Source: CAVQMC01 sp963713505
GTDB taxonomy: Bacteria; Bacteroidota; Ignavibacteria; Ignavibacteriales; Ignavibacteriaceae
Direction: 5' to 3'
Assembly: GCA_963713505.1 (NCBI GenBank)
Contig: CAVQMC010000011.1
Location: 310,001-374,000 of the forward strand
DNA length: 64,000 bases
This document shows positions 27,478 to 36,582 of the stretch, piece after piece (position 1 is the stretch's first letter; each line of letters starts with the position of its first letter). Under the pieces are notes generated by a model, which saw nothing but the letters and a program-made list of their open reading frames with translations, was not told the origin of the DNA and made no database searches. A program made the translations under genes and the position numbers.

Positions 27478-29037
27478 ATGATACCTTTATATTCAACCGA
27501 ACAAATAAGAAAAGTAGATGACTTTGCAATTAAGGAATTAAAAATTCCAAGTATTGTGTTGATGGAAAATGCTTCCTTCTCAATGTTCCAAATTGTTTCC
27601 GCTAAATTTAATGAGTTGAACAATATTAAAACGATTGGTTTTTTATGCGGAAAAGGTAATAACGGCGGAGACGGTTTTGCACTTGCAAGACATATTGCTA
27701 ATTCCGGTTATAAAATTAAAGTTTTACAACTTGGTGATGAAAAGGATTTTTCCGAAGATTGTTTGATAAATTTTAAAATCTTAAGAAAATTAGCTCAAGA
27801 AAATAAAAATATAACAATTTCCAAATATCAGAAAACAGCAGATATAAATAAATTAAGAAACTGCGATGTTATTGTTGATGCTCTTTTGGGAAGCGGTGCT
27901 AAAGGAGATTTAAGAGAACCTTACAAAACTATTGTAGAAAAAGTTAATACATTTAATTCTTTTAAATTTGCTGTTGATATTCCAACCGGGCTTGATGCCG
28001 ATACAGGTTCTGCTTCAGTTGTTTTTCATTCTGATTTAACCATAACTCTCGGTGATTATAAAAAAGGTTTGTTCTTTGAAGACGGATATAATTACGGCGG
28101 ATATATTGAATTCGGCAGTATCGGAGTTCCGGCAAGTTATTATGAAAAATATCTTACAGAAGATTATTTAATTGAGCCGGAAGATGTTTATAACTCTTTA
28201 CCGGAAAAAAATAAAAATATTCATAAATATTCTGCAGGGAAAGTATTAACAATTGCAGGATCAGGAAAACTTCCTGGAGCTGCCGCTATGACATCAAAAT
28301 CGGCTTTAAAAATTGGAGCAGGTTCATCAATTTTATCTTTTCCTAAATCTGTTCGAAATTTAATTCAAAAGAAATTAGATGAAGTTATTGTTGAATCTTA
28401 TGAAGGTTTAAATCATTTAACGGAAGAAAATATACCTGAAATAACTGATAGATTAAAATGGGCTGATGTAACAGCAATTGGTCCTGGTTTGGGAAGGGAA
28501 GAAGAAACTCAGATTGCAGTAAGAAAAATCATAAAAAAAAGACACTGTAAAAAAATGGTCATAGATGCAGATGCAATTTTTGCACTTTCAAATGATCAGT
28601 ATAAAAAATTAAATTTGAGTAACTATGTTCTAACTCCGCATCACGGAGAATTTTCAAATCTGCTGGGAATAAAAACTTCTCAGCTTAAAAAAGACTTATT
28701 AAGTTACGGCAAAAGTTTTGTTAAAGAAACAAAAGCTTATCTTGTTCTTAAAGGTGCTCCCACAGTAATATTCACCCCCGACGGCGATGCTTTAATTAAT
28801 ACAACCGGTAATCCCGGAATGGCAAAATTCGGAACGGGAGACGTTTTAACAGGAGTTTTAGCGGGATTAATATCACAACAAAAAGATTTGGAAAAAGCTA
28901 TTATTGCCGGAGTTTATCTGCATAGTTTAGCAAGTGATCTGTTAGTAAAAAAATATACTGAATTCGGATATACTGCATATAATATTATGAATAATTTACC
29001 AAACGCCATTAAATTTATAAGAAATACATTTGATTAA
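27478..29037 (+). CDS. nnr: bifunctional NAD(P)HX epimerase/dehydratase
   Basis: Repairs hydrated NADH and NADPH (NADHX). About 519 residues in two domains: an N-terminal YjeF_N epimerase (residues 1-215, with CGKGNNGGDGFALARHI and the DIPTGLDADTG turn) and a C-terminal ADP/ATP-dependent dehydratase. The latter has KVLTIAGSGKLPGAAAMTSK near 255, ADVTAIGPGLGR, and the catalytic region NPGMAKFGTGDVLTG near 450. Placement directly after nuoN fits, since Complex I consumes NADH. I use ATG 27478; the TTG at 27469 overlaps the end of the hairpin region. The VanZ-like gene overlaps its stop by 8 nt. Confidence 0.93.
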   Translation: MIPLYSTEQIRKVDDFAIKELKIPSIVLMENASFSMFQIVSAKFNELNNIKTIGFLCGKGNNGGDGFALARHIANSGYKIKVLQLGDEKDFSEDCLINFKILRKLAQENKNITISKYQKTADINKLRNCDVIVDALLGSGAKGDLREPYKTIVEKVNTFNSFKFAVDIPTGLDADTGSASVVFHSDLTITLGDYKKGLFFEDGYNYGGYIEFGSIGVPASYYEKYLTEDYLIEPEDVYNSLPEKNKNIHKYSAGKVLTIAGSGKLPGAAAMTSKSALKIGAGSSILSFPKSVRNLIQKKLDEVIVESYEGLNHLTEENIPEITDRLKWADVTAIGPGLGREEETQIAVRKIIKKRHCKKMVIDADAIFALSNDQYKKLNLSNYVLTPHHGEFSNLLGIKTSQLKKDLLSYGKSFVKETKAYLVLKGAPTVIFTPDGDALINTTGNPGMAKFGTGDVLTGVLAGLISQQKDLEKAIIAGVYLHSLASDLLVKKYTEFGYTAYNIMNNLPNAIKFIRNTFD

Positions 29038-29437
29038 ATTTTTTGAAAAAAATAAAATTGCGGCAGTATATATTCCGTTAATTATATATTGGATTGTCTT
29101 GCTTACTGCAACCTCACTTCCATCTCAGGATTTACCGAATGTAGGTGTAAGCGATAAAATAGAACACTTTTCTGCTTATTTAATATTAGCTGTTTTACTA
29201 AATTTAACTTTAATAGTCCAAAATAAATTCGAAACTCTTAGAAAATATTCTTCACTTAGTACACTCACAATTATTGCATTTTATGCATTATTTGATGAAT
29301 TACATCAGCTATTTATTCCAGGCAGGGATTGTGAAGCATTAGATTGGGTAGCTGATTTTATAGGTGCAATATTAGGAATTATTTTGATTAATATTATATT
29401 GAACTTTACAAAAACGCAATTAGCTAGAAAAAATTGA
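29030..29437 (+). CDS. VanZ-like family membrane protein
   Basis: A 135-residue, four-helix membrane protein of the VanZ-like family. Motifs: WIVLLTATSLPSQDLP, DKIEHFSAYLILAVLL with a conserved His, and DELHQLFIPGRDCEALDWVADFIGAILGI (the DxxHQ..PGR..D..D pattern). The exact function of this family is unknown; the founding member raises teicoplanin resistance. It begins with TTG overlapping the end of nnr by 8 nt, so it is translationally coupled. No other start is better placed. Confidence 0.82.
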   Translation: MIKFFEKNKIAAVYIPLIIYWIVLLTATSLPSQDLPNVGVSDKIEHFSAYLILAVLLNLTLIVQNKFETLRKYSSLSTLTIIAFYALFDELHQLFIPGRDCEALDWVADFIGAILGIILINIILNFTKTQLARKN

Positions 29438-29491
29438 TTTTCTAATGCATTTTGGAACTAAAAATTTACATTAAAGTAGAATAAAATAGAA

Positions 29492-29522
29492 TTTGACAAA
29501 AAATATACCATTTATTAACTTG
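29492..29522 (+). promoter_or_regulatory. candidate promoter for tonB
   Basis: TTTG (29492-29495), 20-nt spacer, TAACTTG (29516-29522), a one-base-shorter form of TAnnTTTG. The same TTTG-N20-TAACTTG arrangement occurs before citrate synthase at 41013-41043. Confidence 0.45.
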
Positions 29523-29547
29523 AGCGCATAAAATAAGGAGAATTTAA

Positions 29548-30201
29548 ATGGCTCTCAGGAAAAATCCAAAGGCAGATTTAAGAGCAAAGTATAAAAGGTT
29601 TTTCGAAATAAGTTTAATTGCTTCGTTAGTAATTTTAATAGTTGCTTTTAAATTTTTCCCTGATCTGAAACCAGAAAAAGTACTTATCCAAGCTCCTCAA
29701 GAGCTTTTTAAGGTAGAAGATGTCCAGCAGACTAAACAAGAAAACAGACCACCTCCACCTCCAAAACCTCCAATTCCAATTGAAGCACCAAGTGAAGATG
29801 TTCTTCAGGATATTGATATAGGAAGTACGGAGCTGGATGTTAATCAGGAAGTAGCCCCACCGCCTCCTCCAAAAGAGGAAAAGAAAACTGATGAAGAACC
29901 TCAGTATTTCGTTGCGGTTGAAGAAATGCCTGAACCAATCGGCGGTATTGCTGCAATTCAAAGTAAAATTGTTTATCCGGAAATTGCAAAAAGAGCAGGC
30001 ATTGAAGGTAAAGTTTATGTTAAAGCTTATGTTGATGAAAAAGGAAATGTAACTAAAGCCGAGGTTGTTAAAGGTTTAGGTGCCGGTTTGGATGAAGCAG
30101 CAGTTCAAGCTGTTAAAGAAACTAAGTTTAAACCCGGTAAGCAAAGAGGTAAACCGGTTAAAGTACAGGTTATGATACCAATTGTGTTTAAACTTAAATA
30201 A
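29548..30201 (+). CDS. tonB: TonB-family energy transducer
   Basis: A 217-residue inner-membrane protein that passes proton-motive energy to outer-membrane TonB-dependent transporters. It has a short cytoplasmic basic N-terminus, one membrane helix (residues 22-40), Pro-rich spacers (NRPPPPPKPP and PPPPPKEE) and a C-terminal TonB domain (about 125-217). The TonB domain shows YPEIAKRAGIEGKVYVKAYVDEKG and FKPGKQRGKPVKV. No exbB or exbD is adjacent. The ribosome-binding site AAGGAG lies 8 nt before the ATG. A terminator follows at once, so this is a single-gene unit. Confidence 0.92.
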   Translation: MALRKNPKADLRAKYKRFFEISLIASLVILIVAFKFFPDLKPEKVLIQAPQELFKVEDVQQTKQENRPPPPPKPPIPIEAPSEDVLQDIDIGSTELDVNQEVAPPPPPKEEKKTDEEPQYFVAVEEMPEPIGGIAAIQSKIVYPEIAKRAGIEGKVYVKAYVDEKGNVTKAEVVKGLGAGLDEAAVQAVKETKFKPGKQRGKPVKVQVMIPIVFKLK

Positions 30202-30207
30202 ATTTTT

Positions 30208-30236
30208 AAGGCGCCTTTAAGGCGCCCTTTTTTTTA
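30208..30236 (+). terminator. rho-independent terminator after tonB
   Basis: GGCGCC (30210-30215), TTTAA loop, GGCGCC (30221-30226), followed by C and eight T. It is unusually GC-rich for this region. Confidence 0.85.
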
Positions 30237-30405
30237 CAATAACCTCATTTTTCTTATTATTTTATATTGATTTGTACCTTTCTTGCAGACCTTGCCTATT
30301 TTAAGTAATTTTGTTGACCTTGATCGAAAATAAACATTACAAATAAAACGATTTACATTAATAATAATTACTTGTGTTTCCCAAAATGATGAAGATAAAT
30401 AATAA

Positions 30406-31437
30406 ATGCCGGAAATGAGTAATCAAAAAAATAAGTGGTTTTTAATAATTATAACATCAATTATAATCCTAACTGATCTTTTATTCCTATATTATTTTAA
30501 ATACAGCAGTTTGGGCTTATCATTTTCTTATTTTGATTTAGGTCTTATTGGAAACTTTTTAAATTTCTTCTTTTCAGTAATTTTAGTAATTGGATTAATA
30601 ATAACCGGATTTCAGAAAGAAAATATTCTTAAACAATCAACTATTATTAATTATTTAATTTTATTAAATATATTTTTAGTAACCGGGGCTGTAAGTAAAT
30701 TTATAGACTTTGGTGGCAATTCTTTTTATATACTAGAACAGCCGCTTCATAAAATAATAACCGGAATTTTATTCTTCTTTTATGAATTTTTATTATTCAT
30801 TTTTATTTTCTTTGTTTGGTTGAAAATTATTGGCCAGAGAAAACTATTTTTAATTAAAGCTCCTTTAGCATCTGTTATACTATTTATCATCCTTTTTATA
30901 TTTTCTTTTTTATATATTAGCAATGAATCCGAATCTCAAAGTAATTTGGTTAAATCTGCCAATCTATCGAATGTTGCAGTTGTCCTTGGATCCGCAGTTT
31001 GGTCTGATAATCGGCCTAGTCCAAGTTTATCTGCAAGAGTTGACCGCGCACTTGATCTATATAGAAAAAAAATTGTTGGAAAAATTCAGCTTACAGGAAG
31101 TAATGCCCCTGGCGAATTAAGCGAAGCCGAAGTTGCTTTCAGAAGGTTAATTTTTGATAATGTAGATACTTCGGATATTTGGATTGAAAAAAATACTTCC
31201 TCTACGGAAGAACAGATACAGTTTATTAAAAATAATTTGGAAATCAAAAAAAATATAAATAAGCTTTATATAATTTCAGATTCATATCATTTAACAAGAA
31301 TAAAAGAAATTTGTAAGTTCTTTAATATTAATGCTAAGGAAGTAGATTCTTTATTAAACCTTAGCTTTCAAACAAAATTATATTATAAGATACGTGAGAG
31401 CATTGCACTACTAATATTTTGGCTCTTTGCTCTCTGA
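30406..31437 (+). CDS. membrane protein with YdcF/DUF218 domain
   Basis: 343 residues. The first 175 hold about five membrane helices. The C-terminal part is a DUF218 (YdcF/SanA/ElyC-like) domain: NVAVVLGSAVWSDNRPSPSL near 185, then VDRALDLYRKKIVGKIQLTG, and STEEQIQFI and DSYHLTRIKEI later. SanA and ElyC relatives act in envelope integrity and peptidoglycan precursor supply, which is the likely field here. The domain faces the outside or the membrane surface after the helices. It precedes the leucine-type dehydrogenase by 28 nt; shared transcription is possible. Confidence 0.78.
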   Translation: MPEMSNQKNKWFLIIITSIIILTDLLFLYYFKYSSLGLSFSYFDLGLIGNFLNFFFSVILVIGLIITGFQKENILKQSTIINYLILLNIFLVTGAVSKFIDFGGNSFYILEQPLHKIITGILFFFYEFLLFIFIFFVWLKIIGQRKLFLIKAPLASVILFIILFIFSFLYISNESESQSNLVKSANLSNVAVVLGSAVWSDNRPSPSLSARVDRALDLYRKKIVGKIQLTGSNAPGELSEAEVAFRRLIFDNVDTSDIWIEKNTSSTEEQIQFIKNNLEIKKNINKLYIISDSYHLTRIKEICKFFNINAKEVDSLLNLSFQTKLYYKIRESIALLIFWLFAL

Positions 31438-31465
31438 AAAACTAAAGTAAAATCAGGAGATTAAT

Positions 31466-32578
31466 ATGGGATATTTCGAAATCATTTCAGAAAAAGATCA
31501 TGAACAGGTTGTCTTTTGTTCCAATAAAGAAGCCGGTCTAAAAGCAATAATTGCAATACATAATACTACTTTAGGTCCGGCATTAGGCGGAACTAGAATG
31601 TGGAGTTATACTAGTGATGAAGCAGCACTAAATGATGTATTAAGACTTTCACGCGGAATGACATATAAAGCAGCAGTTTCCGGTTTGAATTTAGGAGGCG
31701 GGAAAGCTGTAATTATAGGAGATTCAGCTACACAAAAAAATGAATTGCTTTTTAGAACTTTTGGAAAATTTGTTGAGGGTTTAGCCGGTCGTTATATCAC
31801 CGCCGAAGATGTTGGAACTTCCGTAAGAGATATGGAATTTGTTAGAATGGAAACAAAATATGTTACAGGTATTTCAAAAGCACTTGGCGGCAGCGGAGAT
31901 CCTTCTCCTGTTACTGGTTACGGAGTTTTTGTAGGAATGAAAGCATGCGCAAAATTTAAATGGGGAAATGATTCGTTAAAAGGTAAAAAAATTGCTGTTC
32001 AAGGTGCAGGCAATGTTGCCAGATATTTATGTGAACATTTATATAATGAAGGCGCAGAAATCTTTATTACAGATATAAATGATGCAAAAGTTAAAAAAGT
32101 AATGGAAACTGTTAAAGCTCAATTTGTAAAGCCGGATCAAATTTATGACATAGATGCAGATATTTTTTCTCCAAATGCATTAGGAGCTATTATAAACGAT
32201 AATACAATCAGCAGGATAAAAGCTGAAATTGTAGCCGGCGGTGCAAATAATCAGCTTGAAAAAGAAACTGTACATGGGCCTAAATTAATTGAAAAAGGTA
32301 TTCTGTATGCTCCTGATTATGTAATTAATGCAGGCGGATTAATAAATGTTGCAAATGAACTGGAAGGATATCGTCAGGATAGAGCTTTAAAACAGGCTGA
32401 AGGAATTTATGATATTATTTCAAAAATCCTGGAAACTTCATCAAAAGATAATATTCCTACTTATGAAGCATCAAATAAAATTGCAGAAGAAAGATTAAAA
32501 CAAGTTGGCAGAATCAGCCAAATTTATTCGGGAAAATCAAATTTTTCAGGAAGATTTGGAGAAATAATTAAAAGATAA
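31466..32578 (+). CDS. leucine/valine-type amino-acid dehydrogenase
   Basis: A 370-residue NAD-dependent oxidative deaminase of the Glu/Leu/Phe/Val family, closest to leucine dehydrogenase. Catalytic and binding marks: IHNTTLGPALGGTRMW near 30; RGMTYKAAVSGLNLGGGKAV with both conserved lysines; AEDVGTSVRDME; a Rossmann fold with GKKIAVQGAGNVARYL near 175; and ADIFSPNALGAIIND and AGGANNQL. It converts branched amino acids to 2-oxo acids, or the reverse. The ribosome-binding site AGGAGA lies 8 nt before the ATG. Which amino acid it prefers cannot be told from sequence alone. Confidence 0.88.
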   Translation: MGYFEIISEKDHEQVVFCSNKEAGLKAIIAIHNTTLGPALGGTRMWSYTSDEAALNDVLRLSRGMTYKAAVSGLNLGGGKAVIIGDSATQKNELLFRTFGKFVEGLAGRYITAEDVGTSVRDMEFVRMETKYVTGISKALGGSGDPSPVTGYGVFVGMKACAKFKWGNDSLKGKKIAVQGAGNVARYLCEHLYNEGAEIFITDINDAKVKKVMETVKAQFVKPDQIYDIDADIFSPNALGAIINDNTISRIKAEIVAGGANNQLEKETVHGPKLIEKGILYAPDYVINAGGLINVANELEGYRQDRALKQAEGIYDIISKILETSSKDNIPTYEASNKIAEERLKQVGRISQIYSGKSNFSGRFGEIIKR

Positions 32579-32633
32579 TTATCAAAAAATATTATATTTA
32601 TACATCCTAAATTAATTTATTTTCAAAATTCAA

Positions 32634-33119
32634 ATGTCTCAAATATTCAAGAGAAGAGTAGTTAGAGAAAAAGTATTGCAGATTCTCTATGCAAGCGAAA
32701 TGAACAAAGATTCATTAGGCTCATTAAAAGACAGTATGCTGTTTGAAATTAATGAGAAAAGCGATAGGGATTTTGCTAATGATTTGATAAACAGAGTTAT
32801 TATTCATACCGATGAACTTGATGTAATAATTAAAAAAAGAGTTGCCAACTGGGAAATGAACCGAATAGCTCTTATTGATAAATTATTATTGAGAATGGGA
32901 CTTTGTGAATTATTTTATTTCCCTGACATTCCTCCGAAAGTTTCAATAAATGAATCAATTGAAATTGCAAAAATTTACAGCACGGCAGGCAGCGGTAAAT
33001 TTATAAACGGAATTTTAGATGCTGTCCTTTCGGAATTAAAAAATTCGGGAAAGTTAAATAAAACCGGCAGGGGGTTATTAGAAGAAACTATATCTAAAAC
33101 TCCCAATAATAAACAGTAA
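32634..33119 (+). CDS. nusB: transcription antitermination factor NusB
   Basis: A 161-residue all-helical RNA-binding protein, usual for the family, that with NusE (S10) binds boxA in rRNA leaders. Seen: RRVVREKVLQILYASEMN at the start (RNA-binding arginines), WEMNRIALIDKLLLRMGLCE, and PPKVSINESIEIAKIYS with GKFINGILDAV near the C-terminus. Its stop codon is followed directly by the ATG of the MFS gene, so translation of the two is coupled. Confidence 0.92.
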   Translation: MSQIFKRRVVREKVLQILYASEMNKDSLGSLKDSMLFEINEKSDRDFANDLINRVIIHTDELDVIIKKRVANWEMNRIALIDKLLLRMGLCELFYFPDIPPKVSINESIEIAKIYSTAGSGKFINGILDAVLSELKNSGKLNKTGRGLLEETISKTPNNKQ

Positions 33120-34361
33120 ATGAAAGAAAACGGCAGAATTTTCGCTTGGACATTATTTGATTTTGCAAATACTGCCTTTTCTGTTATCATAGTTACTGTA
33201 ATCTTTTCAAAATACTTTTCCAATTATGTCGCATCCGGACATAGATGGATTTGGGGACTTGCCGTAAGTGTTTCTATGATATTAGCTGCTATGCTGAGTC
33301 CGCCTTTAGGTGCAATTGCAGATTTCTCAAGGAACAGAAAAAGATTTTTGCTTTTATTTACTTTGATTTCAATCGTTTGCACATCCTTTATGTTTTTTGT
33401 ACAAAAAGGCGATGTACTGCTTGGGTTTTCTCTTTTTGTTTTTGCAAATATCGGATTTGAAGCCGGATTAGTTTTTTATGATGCTTTTCTTCCAAACATC
33501 ACTCAAAAGAAGAATTTTGGAAGAGTGTCCGGTTACGGTTTTGCAATGGGTTACGTTGGTGCGTTGGCTGTACTTTTAATTGTTATGTTTATGCTTCCTC
33601 CTCAATCATCACTAGATTATTATTTTTATGTAAGATTATCTTTTGTGGTTGCAGCAGTTTTCTTTTTAGTCTTTTCAGTCCCGCTTTTTCTTTTTGTCCA
33701 TGAACCAAGAGTAAGTGAAACTATTAAAACGGAATTAATTAAAAACGGAATTAGAAAAAGTTTTAATACTTTAAAAGATATTTTTGTTCATAAAAAACAT
33801 CCGTCTATTTCCAGATTTTTATTTGCTTTCTTTTTATATAATGATGCCATTATAACCATAATTGCTTTTGCTTCTATTTTTGCTTCTAATATTCTTAAGA
33901 TGTCGGATGAACAGGTAATACTTTTCTTTGTAATTGTTCAAAGCACTGCGGTTTTGGGTTCATTTATATTCGGAATTATTTCTGACCATATCGGCCCTAA
34001 AAAAACAATTACCATTACTTTAGTTTTTTGGATTATTGTTGCAATCGGTGCTTTCTTTGTTCAAACTACTGCGGAGTTTTATGCAATAGGACTATTAGCC
34101 GGACTTTCAATCGGATCATCTCAATCATGCAGCAGAAGTTTAATGGCTTTGCTTACTCCAAAAGAAAGGGAAGCAGAATTTTTTGGATTTTATGATGGAC
34201 TTTTCGGAAAATCTTCTGCGGTTGTCGGTCCTTTATTTTACGGAATTATTTCGGATCTCTCAAATGACAGATATGCAGCTTTAGCTATTGGTTTGTTTTT
34301 TATAACCGGATTGATAATTTTACAAAAAGTAAAAGTACCTTCACTTAAAAAAGCAGATTAA
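33120..34361 (+). CDS. MFS permease, UMF1/Atg22-like family
   Basis: A 413-residue, 12-helix transporter of the major facilitator superfamily. The N-terminal motif AWTLFDFANTAFSVIIVTVIF is characteristic of the UMF1 (vacuole effluxer Atg22-like) group. The loop motif ADFSRNRKRFL near 70 is also present, with SDHIGPKKTITI in the second half and SRSLMALLTPKEREAEFFGFYDG near the end. Substrate is unknown; eukaryotic relatives export amino acids from vacuoles. The start is immediately after the nusB stop. Confidence 0.88.
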   Translation: MKENGRIFAWTLFDFANTAFSVIIVTVIFSKYFSNYVASGHRWIWGLAVSVSMILAAMLSPPLGAIADFSRNRKRFLLLFTLISIVCTSFMFFVQKGDVLLGFSLFVFANIGFEAGLVFYDAFLPNITQKKNFGRVSGYGFAMGYVGALAVLLIVMFMLPPQSSLDYYFYVRLSFVVAAVFFLVFSVPLFLFVHEPRVSETIKTELIKNGIRKSFNTLKDIFVHKKHPSISRFLFAFFLYNDAIITIIAFASIFASNILKMSDEQVILFFVIVQSTAVLGSFIFGIISDHIGPKKTITITLVFWIIVAIGAFFVQTTAEFYAIGLLAGLSIGSSQSCSRSLMALLTPKEREAEFFGFYDGLFGKSSAVVGPLFYGIISDLSNDRYAALAIGLFFITGLIILQKVKVPSLKKAD

Positions 34362-34362
34362 G

Positions 34363-35353
34363 TTACTTTTGATATCTAAGGTAAACTGCACTTCCAGTTA
34401 ATTTTTCTACATTCCAATTAAACTTCACTTTATAATCATCTTTTCGAACTTCACATTTTTGATAGTTGCAAAATTTACAAACTTCCGGAACTTTGCAGTA
34501 ATCAAAATGAATCATTATATCTAAATTAGGAAATTCTTCCAGCAAAATTTTTTCAATTTCTTTTTCTTCTTCATGAGCTTTTTGTATTGTAAAATAATAG
34601 GGCAGAATTAAATGAAAGTCTACAAATATTTGATTACCTGACTGCCAGTACCTTAATTCATGCAAATCGATCCAATAATCTTTTTTAGTACTTATTAGGA
34701 TACTGGAAATTTTATTGAGAGTTTTAACATCGGTTTCTTTCATCAACCCGCCGACAGACTGTCTTGCCAATTTATATCCGGTTACTAAAATGTTTAAAGC
34801 AACTCCAATTGCAAATAGAGGATCAAAATTTTAAATCCAGTAATTAAAACCAGTATTACTCCAACTAATACACCAATACTAGTGTAGGAATCAGTTAGCA
34901 CATGTTTGCCGTCGGCTATAAGAGTAAGTGAGATAGTTTTTTTGCCCATTCTTACAAGATAATTCCAAGGAATAAATTGATTATTCCGGCCGAAGATACA
35001 ACATAAATTCCGATGTCAAGATTTTTTAATTCACTTCCTTTTATAATGTCAAGAATCGCGGTATAAATAATTACCAAAGCGGCAATTATAATTAATATTC
35101 CTTCGGTCCCTGCTGAAAAAAATTCAATATTTTTATGACCGTATAAATGAGATTCGTCGGCAGGTTTTGAACTTAATATTATGCTGTAAAGAGCCATCGA
35201 TGTTGCTAAAACATGAACAACGGATTCTGCAGCATCGGAAAAAATTGCCGCTGAACCGGTTACTAAGAAACCGCCCATTTTGGCAATAAACATTCCTATT
35301 CCAACGGAAAGGGAAATTATCGCGGCTTTTTTCTTTAAATTTTGTTTATTCAT
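34363..35353 (-). CDS. cation diffusion facilitator metal transporter, two frame breaks
   Basis: A metal/proton antiporter for divalent ions (CDF family). Seen: SVGIGMFIAKMGGFLVTGSAAIFSDAAES with the helix 2 Asp, then HLYGHKNIEFFSAGTEG. In a second frame come VRMGKKTISLTLIADGKHVLTDSYTS (metal-site His and Asp) and further helices; in a third, DPLFAIGVALNI and the cytoplasmic tail. The tail ends with a Cys cluster (CKVPEVCKFCNYQKC) that could bind metal. Frame changes lie near 34955 and 34830, the latter beside an AAAATTTT run. All motifs survive, so sequence error is likely. It is convergent with the MFS gene, with stops 1 nt apart. Confidence 0.83.
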
Positions 35354-35441
35354 TTTAGATGAGTCTCACCCTAAAAAATACAAATAAATTGACAGTATTA
35401 ATATAATAAATCAAAATGAAGAAATTATAAACAAATGAATA

Positions 35442-36581
35442 TTAAATACTATTTAATTTTTCTGCAGCTTTTTCAAGAACTTCATCGTTTTTAGCAAAAC
35501 ATATTCTAATTATTTTGTTGTTATAATTATTTTTATAAAAAGGGGAAAGTGGAATTGCTGCAACTCCTATATCTTTTATTAAATATTCTGTAAACTCCAT
35601 ATCATTTTTCTCAGAAATATTTGAATAATCGAGCAGTTGAAAATATGTCCCTTTAGAAGGAATAAAATTAAAATTAGATTTTTTTATAAGATCTAAAAAC
35701 AAATTTCTTTTTTCTTGATAAAAAATTCCGAGTCTTAAATAATGGTCTTCATTTTCCATAAAATCTGCATAAGCATATTGAATTGGAGTATTAACTGCAA
35801 ATACTATAAACTGATGAATTTTTCTGAATTCGTTCATTAAATTTTTTGGTGCACCACAATATCCGATTTTCCAGCCTGTTGTATGATATGTTTTCCCAAA
35901 AGAAGAAATTATAAATGATTTTTTATACAATTCTTCTGATTGACAAATACTAATATGTTTTAATCCATCAAAAACTATATGTTCGTAAACTTCATCACTT
36001 ATAATTAAAATATCTTTATCTCGGATTATTTCTTCTAAAGTTGTAATATCATTTTCAGTTAAAAGACTTCCCGACGGATTGTGAGGAGAATTTATTATAA
36101 ACAATTTTGTTTTACTAGAAATACTGTCTTTTACTCTGTCCCAATCAACTGAAAAATCTTTTGGATTTAGAGGAACGAATTTAGGAATTCCTCCGTTTAC
36201 AATAACGGAAGGAGCATAAGAATCATAAGCCGGTTCTAAAAGAATTACTTCATCATCTTTTTTTACTACGGCTGTAATTGCCGTAAAAATTGCCTGTGTT
36301 GCGCCTGCGGTAATTGTTATTTCACTTTCCGGATTATAATTGCGGTTGTAAAGTTTATTAATTTTTGCAGAAATTTTTTCTCTTAACTTTAAAACTCCTC
36401 CCATTGGTGCGTATTGATTAAAGCCATGTCTTTGATAATATTCAACGAGATTTAATAATTTATCGGGACAATTAAAATCCGGGAAACCCTGCGATAAATT
36501 AATTGCATTATAATCAGATGCCATTTTCGACATTACAGCAAAAATCGAAAGTTCTATGTTTGGCAGTTTGGAATTAATCAT
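35442..36581 (-). CDS. class I PLP aminotransferase, methionine aminotransferase-like
   Basis: An aspartate-aminotransferase-fold enzyme of about 379 residues, most like YbdL/kynurenine-type methionine aminotransferases. Motifs: INLSQGFPDFNCPDKL near 35, GFNQYAPMGGVLKLRE, ITITAGATQAIFTAI, INSPHNPSG near 165, SDEVYEHI with the PLP-ring Asp, and SFGKTYHTTGWKIGY with the Schiff-base Lys near 230. RICFAKND near the end holds the carboxylate-binding Arg. I chose ATG 36581, one base after the upstream Sel1 gene's stop, rather than the longer frame from 36623. The substrate (Met, Gln or kynurenine) is inferred from similarity only. Confidence 0.86.
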   Translation of the reverse strand: MINSKLPNIELSIFAVMSKMASDYNAINLSQGFPDFNCPDKLLNLVEYYQRHGFNQYAPMGGVLKLREKISAKINKLYNRNYNPESEITITAGATQAIFTAITAVVKKDDEVILLEPAYDSYAPSVIVNGGIPKFVPLNPKDFSVDWDRVKDSISSKTKLFIINSPHNPSGSLLTENDITTLEEIIRDKDILIISDEVYEHIVFDGLKHISICQSEELYKKSFIISSFGKTYHTTGWKIGYCGAPKNLMNEFRKIHQFIVFAVNTPIQYAYADFMENEDHYLRLGIFYQEKRNLFLDLIKKSNFNFIPSKGTYFQLLDYSNISEKNDMEFTEYLIKDIGVAAIPLSPFYKNNYNNKIIRICFAKNDEVLEKAAEKLNSI

Positions 36582-36582
36582 T

